Source: Anaerolineae bacterium
Lineage (GTDB): Bacteria; Chloroflexota; Anaerolineae; Promineifilales; Promineifilaceae
Direction: 5' to 3'
Assembly (NCBI GenBank): GCA_023954475.1
Contig: JAMLHW010000011.1
Coordinates: 62,001 to 126,000 of the forward strand
Length of the DNA: 64,000 bases
Of the stretch, positions 56,602 to 64,000 are shown in pieces (positions within the stretch are counted from its first letter, which is position 1; every line of letters starts with the position of its first letter). Below the pieces are notes generated by a model. It saw only the letters and a list, made by a program, of their open reading frames with translations. It had not been told where the DNA came from and ran no database searches. The position numbers and the translations under genes are program-made.

Positions 56602-58149
56602 ATGCAGTTAACGAGCCATATTGATACACGTAAATCAGTTATGCAGCGCATTGATGTGGCTGCAGTTCTGGCATTCAGTCTACCGTTTATGTTGTATGTC
56701 GTGACGCTGGCCCCGACGATCTACAATCTCGATTCGGCCGAATTGACCACAGCTGCAGCGACTGGCGGCATTATCCGCGCCACCGGCTACCCCTTGTACA
56801 GCATCCTCGGCTGGCTGATGGCGCAATTGCCCGTCGGTGATGTCGGTTATCGGCTCAATTTGTTTTCTGCCCTGTGCGGTGCAACGACCATTCTATTAGC
56901 TGAATACATTCTGCGGCGCTTGCAAATCGGCCGATGGGCGCGAGTTGGAGCGCTTGGTTTGTTGGCCACGGCACCGTACTTCTGGGCAATGTCCCTCATC
57001 GCCGAAGTGTACACGCTGCACACCATGCTGATGGCTGCCGTCATTCTGGCACTGCTGCGCTGGGCCGAACAGCCGTCTCCGCCACGGTTCGCGCTGCCGA
57101 TTGCGTTGATGACCCTCAGCATGGGCAACCACGTTGCCACCGTTCTTCTGGTTCCGGCGTGTATTTGGTATGTCGTCGCCGTCGCACCACGAGAACTGCT
57201 GCGCTGGCGCAACTGGATAGCAGCCGCTATCGGGCTTGCCGTCGGCGGTGCCGTCTTCTTCTATTTACCGCTGCGGTATGGCGCTAATCCGGCATTTAAC
57301 TACGCCGGTGAATACGACGCGACCGGCGTGTTTCATCAGGTTGATTTGCAGACGCTCGACGGATTTCTGTGGCTGGTGACCGGCCGCACGTTTTCGGGCG
57401 TGATGTTTGGCTATGCATTAGCGGATGTGCCGGGTCAGATTGCGCACTATATGCAGGAATTGTGGCAAGCGTTTTTCATTTTTGGCATAGGACCGGGCAT
57501 TTACGGGGCATGGCTGTTGTTGAAGCGCGATTGGCGTTTTGGCATCGCGTTGCTGCTGATGTTTGTGTCCAATGCCGTCTTTTACATCAACTACAACGTC
57601 GTGGACAAAGCGACGATGTTTTTGCCGACCTATCTGGTATGGGCGCTGTGGCTGGGCATCGGCTATCAGGCATTGTTGACATGGGTAAGCGACCAACACA
57701 CGGCACGAAATGAGCGCCGTTCTGCCCGCCGCAATCGCACCCAGCCTGTATGGCAATCGCGTGTTTTGATCGGATTGATGTTGTTTACCGTCGTTCTGGC
57801 GTTTGCGTGGAATCTACCGCGTGTCAGCCGGGTCGGCGACACAAGCGTGCGTGAACTCGGTGAGTTGATTTTACGCCACGCAGAACCCAATGCAGTCATT
57901 TTTGGATGGTGGGATTCGATTCCCGTCGTTGAATATCTGCAATTAGTTGAAGGTGAACGCCCTGATGTGACCGCTATCAATCGCTTTTTGATGCCGGGTG
58001 ACGACATGGTGACGTTTATCTTGCAGGAGGTAGAAAATCGGCCGATATACATAGACAATCCACCCCTTTCACTTGTTCAACAACTGGATGTGACGCGTGA
58101 CGGTCCTCTGTACCGTTTGTCGCCGCTTCCTTCCCCATCTACACGTTAA
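56602..58149 (+). CDS. DUF2723 family GT-C-type membrane glycosyltransferase
   Basis: 515 residues from ATG at 56602, with AAGGAG six bases upstream. About ten to twelve membrane helices. The first loop holds VTLAPTIYNLDSAELTTAA, the conserved acidic DSAE of the DUF2723/protein O-mannosyltransferase-like family, followed by GYPLYSILGWL. A small C-terminal extracytoplasmic region follows the last helix. The likely role is transfer of sugar from a polyprenyl-phosphate donor to an envelope glycan or protein. It is the first gene of a rightward run; the divergent DoxX gene lies 159 bp away, and a TCGGCCGA copy sits in that gap. Confidence 0.86.
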   Translation: MQLTSHIDTRKSVMQRIDVAAVLAFSLPFMLYVVTLAPTIYNLDSAELTTAAATGGIIRATGYPLYSILGWLMAQLPVGDVGYRLNLFSALCGATTILLAEYILRRLQIGRWARVGALGLLATAPYFWAMSLIAEVYTLHTMLMAAVILALLRWAEQPSPPRFALPIALMTLSMGNHVATVLLVPACIWYVVAVAPRELLRWRNWIAAAIGLAVGGAVFFYLPLRYGANPAFNYAGEYDATGVFHQVDLQTLDGFLWLVTGRTFSGVMFGYALADVPGQIAHYMQELWQAFFIFGIGPGIYGAWLLLKRDWRFGIALLLMFVSNAVFYINYNVVDKATMFLPTYLVWALWLGIGYQALLTWVSDQHTARNERRSARRNRTQPVWQSRVLIGLMLFTVVLAFAWNLPRVSRVGDTSVRELGELILRHAEPNAVIFGWWDSIPVVEYLQLVEGERPDVTAINRFLMPGDDMVTFILQEVENRPIYIDNPPLSLVQQLDVTRDGPLYRLSPLPSPSTR

Positions 58150-58168
58150 ATTCTAAAGGAGATTCAGT

Positions 58169-58981
58169 ATGAAAGCACTGCGTTCAAAACGCATGACGAC
58201 GCTGCTGTTGGCAGCCGTCATTTTGTTGTCCGGCCTGGCGTTTTTCCCATTCGCGTCGTTATCGGCCGATTCAGTCAGTTGGAAGCAGTTTGCCAACGCT
58301 TACCTGCCCACACTAAACATCGACGAAGACAAAGGGTTGCCAGGCAGCGGTTTCATCTTCGAAGCCAGCGGCTATCCACCCAATACAACCGCATCCGTCT
58401 ACGCCGAAGGCGTCCTACGCGGCACAGTGATGACAGATAGCAACGGCAACGCCACTTTCGGCATTCAGACAGCCAGCAACGACCCGCTCGGGCGTTATGA
58501 CATCACCATGTCCACAGATGCCAACAACTCGGCGACCAACGACTTGCGGCTCGAGTCAGACCGACCGCTGCTCGTCATTCCACCCGGGTTCCCGCATCCG
58601 ATCTTTGACTTGTTCGGGTCGCCACCCGGTGACACGGTAATCTCACGCAAGATCAGATCGATCTACAACCATCCGAGTCAGCCGGGCAGGTACCTGGCCA
58701 AAGTACAGGCAGTCAATCCGGCTACAATGTCGCCAGTTGCAGGCGCTACTGTCAATGTCACACTGACGTTGCCTGATGGCACGACGATGCCCAGTTCAAT
58801 CACGAATGGCGGCGGATGGGCCAAATTCCAGCAAGTATCGGCCGGTGGCGGTAATTGTACGCTGACCGTCAACAACATCACGGCTCCGGGCTATACGTTT
58901 GATCCTTTGCAGGGCGTGACGACGCAAACGGTACCTTGTACGGCGCTTGAATTCCAGACGGATTGGATTGAGACGCCGTAA
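58169..58981 (+). CDS. Secreted beta-sandwich protein of unknown function
   Basis: 270 residues. A cleavable signal peptide (1-33, ending SLSA-DS) is followed by two Ig-like/beta-sandwich portions: residues 50-130 (GSGFIFEASGYPPNTTASVYAEG) and 170-265 (carboxypeptidase-regulatory-like GATVNVTLTLPDGT and NGGGWAKFQQVSAGG). GGAG precedes ATG. It lies between two glycosyltransferase genes, which suggests a glycosylated envelope protein or glycan-binding partner (inference). No catalytic motif was seen. Confidence 0.72.
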   Translation: MKALRSKRMTTLLLAAVILLSGLAFFPFASLSADSVSWKQFANAYLPTLNIDEDKGLPGSGFIFEASGYPPNTTASVYAEGVLRGTVMTDSNGNATFGIQTASNDPLGRYDITMSTDANNSATNDLRLESDRPLLVIPPGFPHPIFDLFGSPPGDTVISRKIRSIYNHPSQPGRYLAKVQAVNPATMSPVAGATVNVTLTLPDGTTMPSSITNGGGWAKFQQVSAGGGNCTLTVNNITAPGYTFDPLQGVTTQTVPCTALEFQTDWIETP

Positions 58982-59006
58982 CTTCTCACTGAGATCCTGA
59001 CTCTTG

Positions 59007-59044
59007 CTTCTCCGGGAGGTTCGTAAAGGGACCTTCCGGAGAAG
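59007..59044. repeat. Hairpin after the secreted protein gene
   Basis: Arms CTTCTCCGGGAGGT and ACCTTCCGGAGAAG (14 bp, one mismatch) around a 10-base loop. It ends 16 bp before the next start codon, so it is an attenuation hairpin or a dispersed palindrome. Confidence 0.65.
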
Positions 59045-59060
59045 TGACGGAGCGTGACAA

Positions 59061-60230
59061 ATGGCAACAATACCACTGAATTCGGCCGAAAAACAATCAC
59101 TGCAAACCACAATGGCCTCAATTCGTCAAGCGCATTGGCTGTGGCACCCGACTGCTGCGTTCATCGCTACGCGCGTCGGCATTGCGCTGATTGCGTACTT
59201 TGCCGTCATGCTCTTGCCTGCCAACACAAATCCGGCTCCTTACCATCTGCGTGGCACAGAAAATATCTTGATCGATGTGTTCGGTAGCCGCTGGGATACC
59301 GGATTCTACGTCAGCATCGCAGAAGAAGGATACCAATACGCAGCCGATCCGTTCCCGTCAGTACCCTTTTTCCCGTTACTGCCCATTCTGATGCGTGCCG
59401 GGGGACTGCTGACCGGTGATGTTGTGACGGCTGGTATCCTGATCGTCAATATGGCTTTGTGGGCGGCATCTATCTTGTTTTATCGCCTCGTACAAATGCA
59501 ATGGGATGATGATGTCGCTAACCGTGCCGTCTGGTATTTGCTCATATTTCCAACTGCGTTTTTTGGCTCGGCGATTTATACAGAATCGCTGTTTCTGTTG
59601 ACGGCTATTGGCGCATTGTATGCGGCACGGCGCGGTCACTGGTGGCTGGCGGGTGTACTGGGAATTTTGACGGCATCGACACGGCTTGTGGGCATTATTG
59701 TCGCACCCATGTTGTTTGTGGAATGGTGGCAACAGCGCCAAATGCAGGTTTTGTCACTGAAGACGCTGGCAGCGACGTTTATGCCGCCGCTCGGTACACT
59801 AGCTTACATTGTTTATCTGTGGCGAGCATTTGGCGACCCGCTCGGTTTCATGACGGCATCGGCAGCCTGGGGACGGGTAGCGCAATCTCCGGCAGTAACC
59901 ATTGGCCGCATGGTGCAAAATCCCGACCAATTACCGCTCAACGATTGGATCGACTTTGCATTTATCCTGTTTTTCTTCATTTGTGGATTTATTTTGATTG
60001 CCCAACGACAGTGGAGTGAAGGTGTTTTTGTCTGGCTCGGTGTCCTGATCCCGTTCAGTTCCGGTTTATTGATGAGTCAGCGCCGGTACATGTGGGTATT
60101 GTTCCCGGTTTTTATCTTGCTGGCGCGCTGGGGTAGAAATGACTGGGTTGACCGCCTGATCACATCGGTTTTTCTGGTGTTGCTGGCGCTGTTTGTCGTC
60201 TTTTTTGCCAATATGTACTGGATTGCGTGA
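59061..60230 (+). CDS. PIG-V-like mannosyltransferase (GT-C)
   Basis: 389 residues with about nine membrane helices. RWDTGFYVSIAEEGY after the first helix is the catalytic-loop acidic motif of PIG-V/GT-C mannosyltransferases, followed by PFFPLLPILMR and LIFPTAFFGSAIYTESLFLLTAIGAL, all typical of PIG-V homologues in bacteria. It uses a polyprenyl-phosphate-linked mannose or other sugar outside the membrane. It overlaps nothing, but the next gene begins 22 bp later. A TCGGCCGA copy encodes SAE near its N-terminus. Confidence 0.85.
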   Translation: MATIPLNSAEKQSLQTTMASIRQAHWLWHPTAAFIATRVGIALIAYFAVMLLPANTNPAPYHLRGTENILIDVFGSRWDTGFYVSIAEEGYQYAADPFPSVPFFPLLPILMRAGGLLTGDVVTAGILIVNMALWAASILFYRLVQMQWDDDVANRAVWYLLIFPTAFFGSAIYTESLFLLTAIGALYAARRGHWWLAGVLGILTASTRLVGIIVAPMLFVEWWQQRQMQVLSLKTLAATFMPPLGTLAYIVYLWRAFGDPLGFMTASAAWGRVAQSPAVTIGRMVQNPDQLPLNDWIDFAFILFFFICGFILIAQRQWSEGVFVWLGVLIPFSSGLLMSQRRYMWVLFPVFILLARWGRNDWVDRLITSVFLVLLALFVVFFANMYWIA

Positions 60231-60252
60231 TCAGATCGCTCGAGGATTAACC

Positions 60253-61212
60253 ATGAACCGTAGATATTTCCAGGTAGTAATCGGGTTTGCAGTTAGCATT
60301 GTCTGCATCATCGCGTTGTTTACGCTGGTGGATGTGGCTGCCATCGGCCGAATTCTGCGCAGCGCACGTCCGGGTTTTCTACTGTTGGGAGTTGTGTACA
60401 TCGTCATGTTTCTGGTGCTGCGTGCCGTGCGCTGGCGCTATCTGCTCACGAACAGCGTGCCGGGCAAGAGCGTGTTTCACATCCAGAATGTCGGTTACAT
60501 GCTGTCGCAATTCCTGCCGTTGCGTCTCGGCGACGTGGCGCGTGCCGTCTTGATTGGCAATCAGCCGCCGGTGACAGTGCCGCAAGGTGTCTCTACGATG
60601 GCCGTCGAGCGCGTTCTCGATATGGTGATTATCGTTTTGCTGTTGCCGTTGACGTTGACCGGTGTTGCTGCGTTGCCCGGCTGGCTGCGGCAAGGAGCGC
60701 TGCTCTCGACCGTATTGGCTGTTGTCGGTTTGGTGGGGCTGACCGTTCTGGCGAATTTTCGGCCGAAACGCCTGTTTTTCGGCCGATTACCGCGACTGGA
60801 GCTGATGTTTAGTGAGGGATTACACGGCTTACAGACCTTGACCCACTGGCGCAGTGCAATCACGTTGCTTGCCTTGAGCATTGCTGTCTGGGTGCCGATT
60901 ATTTTTGCCTACCATGCCGTGTTGCAGGCTGTCAATCTCTCGCCCACGCTGGCATTGGCCGGTTTTGCAGCATGTGCCGGGGCATTGAGTATGGCCGCTC
61001 CGGCTTCGCCCGGTCAGGTCGGCGTCTTTCACGCCGGCGTTGCAGCCGCATTGCTGCTCTACGGCCATGCGGCAGGCGATGCGGCCGCAGTAGCTGTCAT
61101 TTATCATGCATTGAATTTCGGCGTGATGGTCTTACTTGGCGTCGTGGGTATGTGGATGACGGATTTGTCATTCGGCCGATTGGTGGCCGCTACGCAAACA
61201 CAGGGAAACTGA
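60253..61212 (+). CDS. LPG_synthase_TM/UPF0104 family membrane protein (flippase-like)
   Basis: 319 residues, ATG at 60253 behind GAGGA. Seven or eight membrane helices of the lysylphosphatidylglycerol-synthase transmembrane family: RAVRWRYLL, VGYMLSQFLPLRLGDVARAV, MAVERVLDMVIIV and PASPGQVGVFHAGVAAALL. No cytosolic lysyl-transfer domain is present, so it is the stand-alone form, thought to move polyprenyl- or lipid-linked sugars across the membrane. Its stop shares one base with the UbiA start (TGATG), so the two are coupled. Confidence 0.86.
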   Translation: MNRRYFQVVIGFAVSIVCIIALFTLVDVAAIGRILRSARPGFLLLGVVYIVMFLVLRAVRWRYLLTNSVPGKSVFHIQNVGYMLSQFLPLRLGDVARAVLIGNQPPVTVPQGVSTMAVERVLDMVIIVLLLPLTLTGVAALPGWLRQGALLSTVLAVVGLVGLTVLANFRPKRLFFGRLPRLELMFSEGLHGLQTLTHWRSAITLLALSIAVWVPIIFAYHAVLQAVNLSPTLALAGFAACAGALSMAAPASPGQVGVFHAGVAAALLLYGHAAGDAAAVAVIYHALNFGVMVLLGVVGMWMTDLSFGRLVAATQTQGN

Positions 61213-62153
61213 TGAGCGCACTACAAACTTCTTCAACAACTTTTCTTTGGACGATAGTCAGAGACAACACAATCGGCCTGATCAAAACCATGCGCCCACA
61301 GCAATGGGTCAAAAACGGTTTTGTATTTGCTGCATTGCTTTTTGACGGGCAACTGCGGTTTGGTGAATGGGATGTGATCGGCCGAACCCTCATCGCGTTC
61401 GCTTTATTTTGCGCGATTTCCAGTTCGGTTTATATCATGAACGACCTGAGCGACATCGAAAGTGATCGCCGCCATCCGACCAAACGGCTGCGTCCATTAC
61501 CGTCAGGCCAGGTTCGGCCGAATGTGGCACGTTTAGCATTCTTTGCTCTTTCATTGGGAACACTTGCCCTGGCATTTACGCTCGACCAGATGTGGCATAC
61601 TACACTTGGCTTGGTCGTCCTTGCCTACTTCGTACTTCAGATTGCTTACACTTTCCGCTTGAAACATGTCGTATTGCTCGATGTATGCGCGATTGCTGCC
61701 GGTTTCGTGCTGCGCGTAGCGGCAGGTGTGGCAGTCATCGAAGTGGCACGCTTTTCACCGTGGCTCTATGTCTGCACCGCCTCGTTAGCTCTCTTTCTCG
61801 CGCTGGGCAAGCGCCGCCACGAACTGATCCTACTCGGAGATAATGCCGGGACTCACCGTGCCATTCTGCAGGAATACACAGTTGAGTTGGTCGACAAACT
61901 GATTACACTGGTCATGACAGGGGCGCTGGTTAGCTATAGTCTGTATACATTTCTGGCAGAAGGCTTGCCGGCCGGCAATCGCATGATGCTGACGATTCCG
62001 TTTGTTTTATACGGCATTTTGCGTTGGTCATATTTAATGTACGGACGTGGGGAAGGGGGAGCGCCAGATGAAATGGTGCTGCGTGACCGTCCTCTGCAAC
62101 TGGCGTTGGCCGGTTGGCTGGTGACAGTCATCTTTGTCTTGTACGGCGTATAG
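61212..62153 (+). CDS. UbiA-family polyprenyl-phosphate phosphoribosyltransferase (DPPR-synthase-like)
   Basis: 313 residues, ATG at 61212 overlapping the previous stop by one base. MRPQQWVKNGFVFAALLF and the first aspartate motif NDLSDIESDRRHPTKRLRPLPSG match decaprenyl-phosphate 5-phosphoribosyltransferases (Rv3806c type); the second motif region is LLDVCAIAAGFVLRV and LALGKRRHEL. It would attach phosphoribose from PRPP to a polyprenyl phosphate, the precursor of polyprenyl-linked ribose or arabinose donors. No DprE1/DprE2 epimerase genes are in the window. It ends the envelope-glycan run. Confidence 0.85.
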   Translation: MSALQTSSTTFLWTIVRDNTIGLIKTMRPQQWVKNGFVFAALLFDGQLRFGEWDVIGRTLIAFALFCAISSSVYIMNDLSDIESDRRHPTKRLRPLPSGQVRPNVARLAFFALSLGTLALAFTLDQMWHTTLGLVVLAYFVLQIAYTFRLKHVVLLDVCAIAAGFVLRVAAGVAVIEVARFSPWLYVCTASLALFLALGKRRHELILLGDNAGTHRAILQEYTVELVDKLITLVMTGALVSYSLYTFLAEGLPAGNRMMLTIPFVLYGILRWSYLMYGRGEGGAPDEMVLRDRPLQLALAGWLVTVIFVLYGV

Positions 62154-62227
62154 GTCAGATGAAAATCCGTCAGAAACTGCAAGAAAGCAAAGTATTTTGT
62201 GTCGACGGAATCACCACATATACCCAA

Positions 62228-63700
62228 TCACCCAGCGACATATTCCTCGAGGCGCTGCTGTGCTGCCGCCAACGCTTTGTTTGTCGCATTCTGAAAACGG
62301 GCTGCCATGATCAGCGCGGTTAACTTCTCGTGTTCCTCGGACCAATCCAGCAATTCCTCTACATCGACTACGAGGTTCTTGCCGCGCGAGATGTGCTCCA
62401 GCTTTTGACTGAGTCCAATGCGAACGACCGTCTGTAGCGCTGCATAATCCAGCGCATCGAGCAGGGCATCCCGCAAAGCCAGCCAGAGATCGCGCGGTAA
62501 CCGGCTGCGCCACTGCCGCACTTGCAAGCGTGCGGCGCTGTCGAGTATGTCAGATGTATCATCCAGTATTCGGCCGAAGGCCACACTGTCTACCTGCTCA
62601 CGCCGCACGAGGTAGTCATGCATTGCCGTCTCACCTGCTGCTATCAGGCTATCACGCCGTGCCGGCGACATGTCGGTTTCTTCCATGTCGTATCCTTTAG
62701 CAGGCAGACGAACGACGAGCGCTTCTACCGCTTCCAGCAGCATACTCGTTCGAGCTTGTGATGAGGCTCCCAGCATCTGTGCAATCAGCCGCGCTACCGG
62801 CAACTGATTCAATAGACTCTCTTTTTTCACTGGTGGTGGCGCGCCGGGCACGGGAATCGTTTCGTCGATCAGCAGCCCCATGACCTGTTGCCCATGGTTC
62901 TCACCCATCAAGCGGGTGACTTGCGGCGCATCAGAAAGCATCAATTCGATAGGGAAATTGGAAAGGATCGCGCCGTCCACAAGAACGTGTCCAGAGATGT
63001 CGCGACCCAGGTACGTGCCCCATGCATCCTGCCATTCAATTGTCGGAAACATGATCGGTATACTTGTCGCCATTTGCAGTGCAGCCAGCACGGGGCAGTC
63101 GGGTGCGGTGTTCTGGTTGAGCACCATCATCTGCATAGCGCTGATATTGGCCACCACGAGGCTCAACTCACAACGGGTGGCCGCATAGAAAGAGCGCAGC
63201 GTCATCGTGCTAAACCGGCGGGGTTGCTCGTTGTACATACCGTTATCCAAACGCGTTTCCAACCAATTGATCAGAGTGTCGGCACTGTGAAAGCTGCCAC
63301 GCTCCAGCAATGACGCCAACGTTGTCAAGCGCGGATTCGTCAGAATGGCGTGATTTACCCAGTTGTCGAATTGTGTTTCGATGCGGTCAGGCATCCAGGT
63401 AACATCCTGTTTGCGTAGCAGTTCTCGCAAGGTGCTGTTTTCAATTTCGCTCTCATCGAGGGGTTTCGGTGGTGCGAAGAATCCTGCAATCGCCGGTCGG
63501 CCTTGCTCTTCGTCATAGAGAGCACCGAGTAATTCTTCAGTTTCGTAACCGGCGGCCAGTAATGTGGCTGTGATCGCGCCAACTGATGTGCCCAGCAATC
63601 GGCCGAAAGTATGCCCCTGCCGCTTAAATTCACGCAACGCCCCGACAAAGACCAGCCCTTTCGCCCCTCCCCCCTCCAATACCAAATCATATTTCGCCAT
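62228..63700 (-). CDS. Patatin-like phospholipase
   Basis: 490 residues from ATG at 63700, with GAGGA upstream; an upstream in-frame start at 63718 is less well spaced. Patatin domain in the first 300 residues: oxyanion loop GGGAKGLVF, nucleophile Ser in GTSVG, and the Asp of DGA in VLVDGAILSNFP form a complete Ser-Asp dyad. The C-terminal 190 residues are helical and unassigned. It probably hydrolyses acyl chains of membrane lipids in the cytoplasm. It is convergent with the UbiA gene, with no visible operon. Confidence 0.9.
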   Translation of the reverse strand: MAKYDLVLEGGGAKGLVFVGALREFKRQGHTFGRLLGTSVGAITATLLAAGYETEELLGALYDEEQGRPAIAGFFAPPKPLDESEIENSTLRELLRKQDVTWMPDRIETQFDNWVNHAILTNPRLTTLASLLERGSFHSADTLINWLETRLDNGMYNEQPRRFSTMTLRSFYAATRCELSLVVANISAMQMMVLNQNTAPDCPVLAALQMATSIPIMFPTIEWQDAWGTYLGRDISGHVLVDGAILSNFPIELMLSDAPQVTRLMGENHGQQVMGLLIDETIPVPGAPPPVKKESLLNQLPVARLIAQMLGASSQARTSMLLEAVEALVVRLPAKGYDMEETDMSPARRDSLIAAGETAMHDYLVRREQVDSVAFGRILDDTSDILDSAARLQVRQWRSRLPRDLWLALRDALLDALDYAALQTVVRIGLSQKLEHISRGKNLVVDVEELLDWSEEHEKLTALIMAARFQNATNKALAAAQQRLEEYVAG

Positions 63701-64000
63701 CGTTCGATCCTCTTGCAAAGTATATGCCTATATTAGAGCCAAATCGCCGGCGAATCAACGTGAGTAACACGAGCTTGCGCTACTATCCTTGTCAGGCGTG
63801 CTTTCTCTGGTCTTGTGGACTTGTTACGCCCTTGTAAGCTCGGTTTAAGATTTTCTTAACACCATTATGGCATAATAAAAACGTGGTTTGAGGCAGTTTA
63901 CAAACGTTTGATCAATTATACGGCTCGCAATGTTTCCAGAATCATTGTCTGCACTGTGACTAAACTATATGAGATACCCCAACCAAAACTAAATGCCACA
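63701..64000. other. Right-edge intergenic region, no gene seen
   Basis: The last 300 bp have no open frame with a convincing start or product. A/T-rich stretches around 63845-63885 could hold a promoter reading right, but nothing can be assigned before the window ends. Confidence 0.5.

Larger units (their letters stand above)
1986..63609. repeat. Dispersed highly iterated palindrome TCGGCCGA (core of TTCGGCCGAA)
   Basis: About 95 copies were counted by eye, roughly one per 670 bp; a fixed 8-mer is expected about once in 64 kb of random sequence. Most are inside genes on both strands, read as Ser-Ala-Glu/Asp, Phe-Gly-Arg or Ile-Arg-Pro depending on frame. Intergenic copies include 2265-2272, 20161-20168, 36643-36650 and 56563-56570. 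One-base variants such as ACGGCCGA, GCGGCCGA and TCGGCCGT are seen but appear less common than the perfect 8-mer. Longest empty stretches by eye are about 10.2-13.4 kb, 29.6-32.7 kb and 37.4-40.1 kb. Confidence 0.9.

Noticed and set aside
1986-63609. TTCGGCCGAA copies as a transcription-factor operator
   Set aside because: Most copies lie inside coding regions in every frame and orientation, which does not fit promoter control.
63840-63900. Promoter at the right edge
   Set aside because: A/T-rich sequence is present, but without a visible gene or a convincing -35/-10 pair.

Overview
The window looks like a chromosomal segment of a Chloroflexota bacterium (Anaerolineae/Caldilineae-like). This is inferred from the gene mix: a very large TSP3/DUF11 surface protein, a TPR-CHAT protein beside an ECF sigma factor, RbsABC-type sugar uptake with several xylose-isomerase-like epimerases, lipoproteins with acidic linkers, and short intergenic palindromes. 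No rRNA, tRNA, CRISPR array, insertion sequence or phage gene was seen.

Layout. (1) 1-2035, minus: a P-type cation ATPase cut by the left edge. (2) 2637-20048, plus: one 5,803-residue secreted or membrane-anchored multidomain protein. (3) 20254-39608, minus: an 18-gene carbohydrate catabolism array headed by a GntR/UTRA repressor. It encodes an RbsABC-type importer with its lipoprotein, four sugar-phosphate isomerase/epimerase-like TIM barrels, two Gfo/Idh/MocA dehydrogenases, a Zn-type alcohol dehydrogenase, a phosphotriesterase-like lactonase candidate, a cupin isomerase, a 2-hydroxyacid dehydrogenase, a shikimate-dehydrogenase-like enzyme, an FGGY kinase and a fucose/arabinose-isomerase-like protein. 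(4) 39835-49435, plus: a divergent array with a second GntR/UTRA regulator, PfkB kinase, split transketolase, a DXR-like (DRL) SAF-domain oxidoreductase, E1alpha/E1beta/E2 of a 2-oxoacid or acetoin dehydrogenase, a fifth epimerase and a cupin. The 226 bp between the two regulators hold two face-to-face promoters and two different operator-like palindromes.

(5) 49514-56442, minus: DoxX-like membrane protein, ECF sigma factor, soluble anti-sigma-like protein, TPR-CHAT caspase-like protease candidate and secreted subtilase. This proteolysis-plus-sigma cassette recalls the TPR-CHAT/RpoE logic of Craspase systems, but no CRISPR is present. (6) 56602-62153, plus: cell-envelope glycosylation genes (DUF2723 GT-C, secreted beta protein, PIG-V-like mannosyltransferase, flippase-like membrane protein, UbiA-type polyprenyl-phosphate phosphoribosyltransferase). 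(7) 62228-63700, minus: a patatin-like phospholipase.

Across the window an 8-bp palindrome TCGGCCGA, usually extended to TTCGGCCGAA, occurs about 95 times by hand count, where about one would be expected by chance. It lies in genes on both strands and in all reading frames, so it behaves like a lineage-specific highly iterated palindrome comparable to cyanobacterial HIP1.
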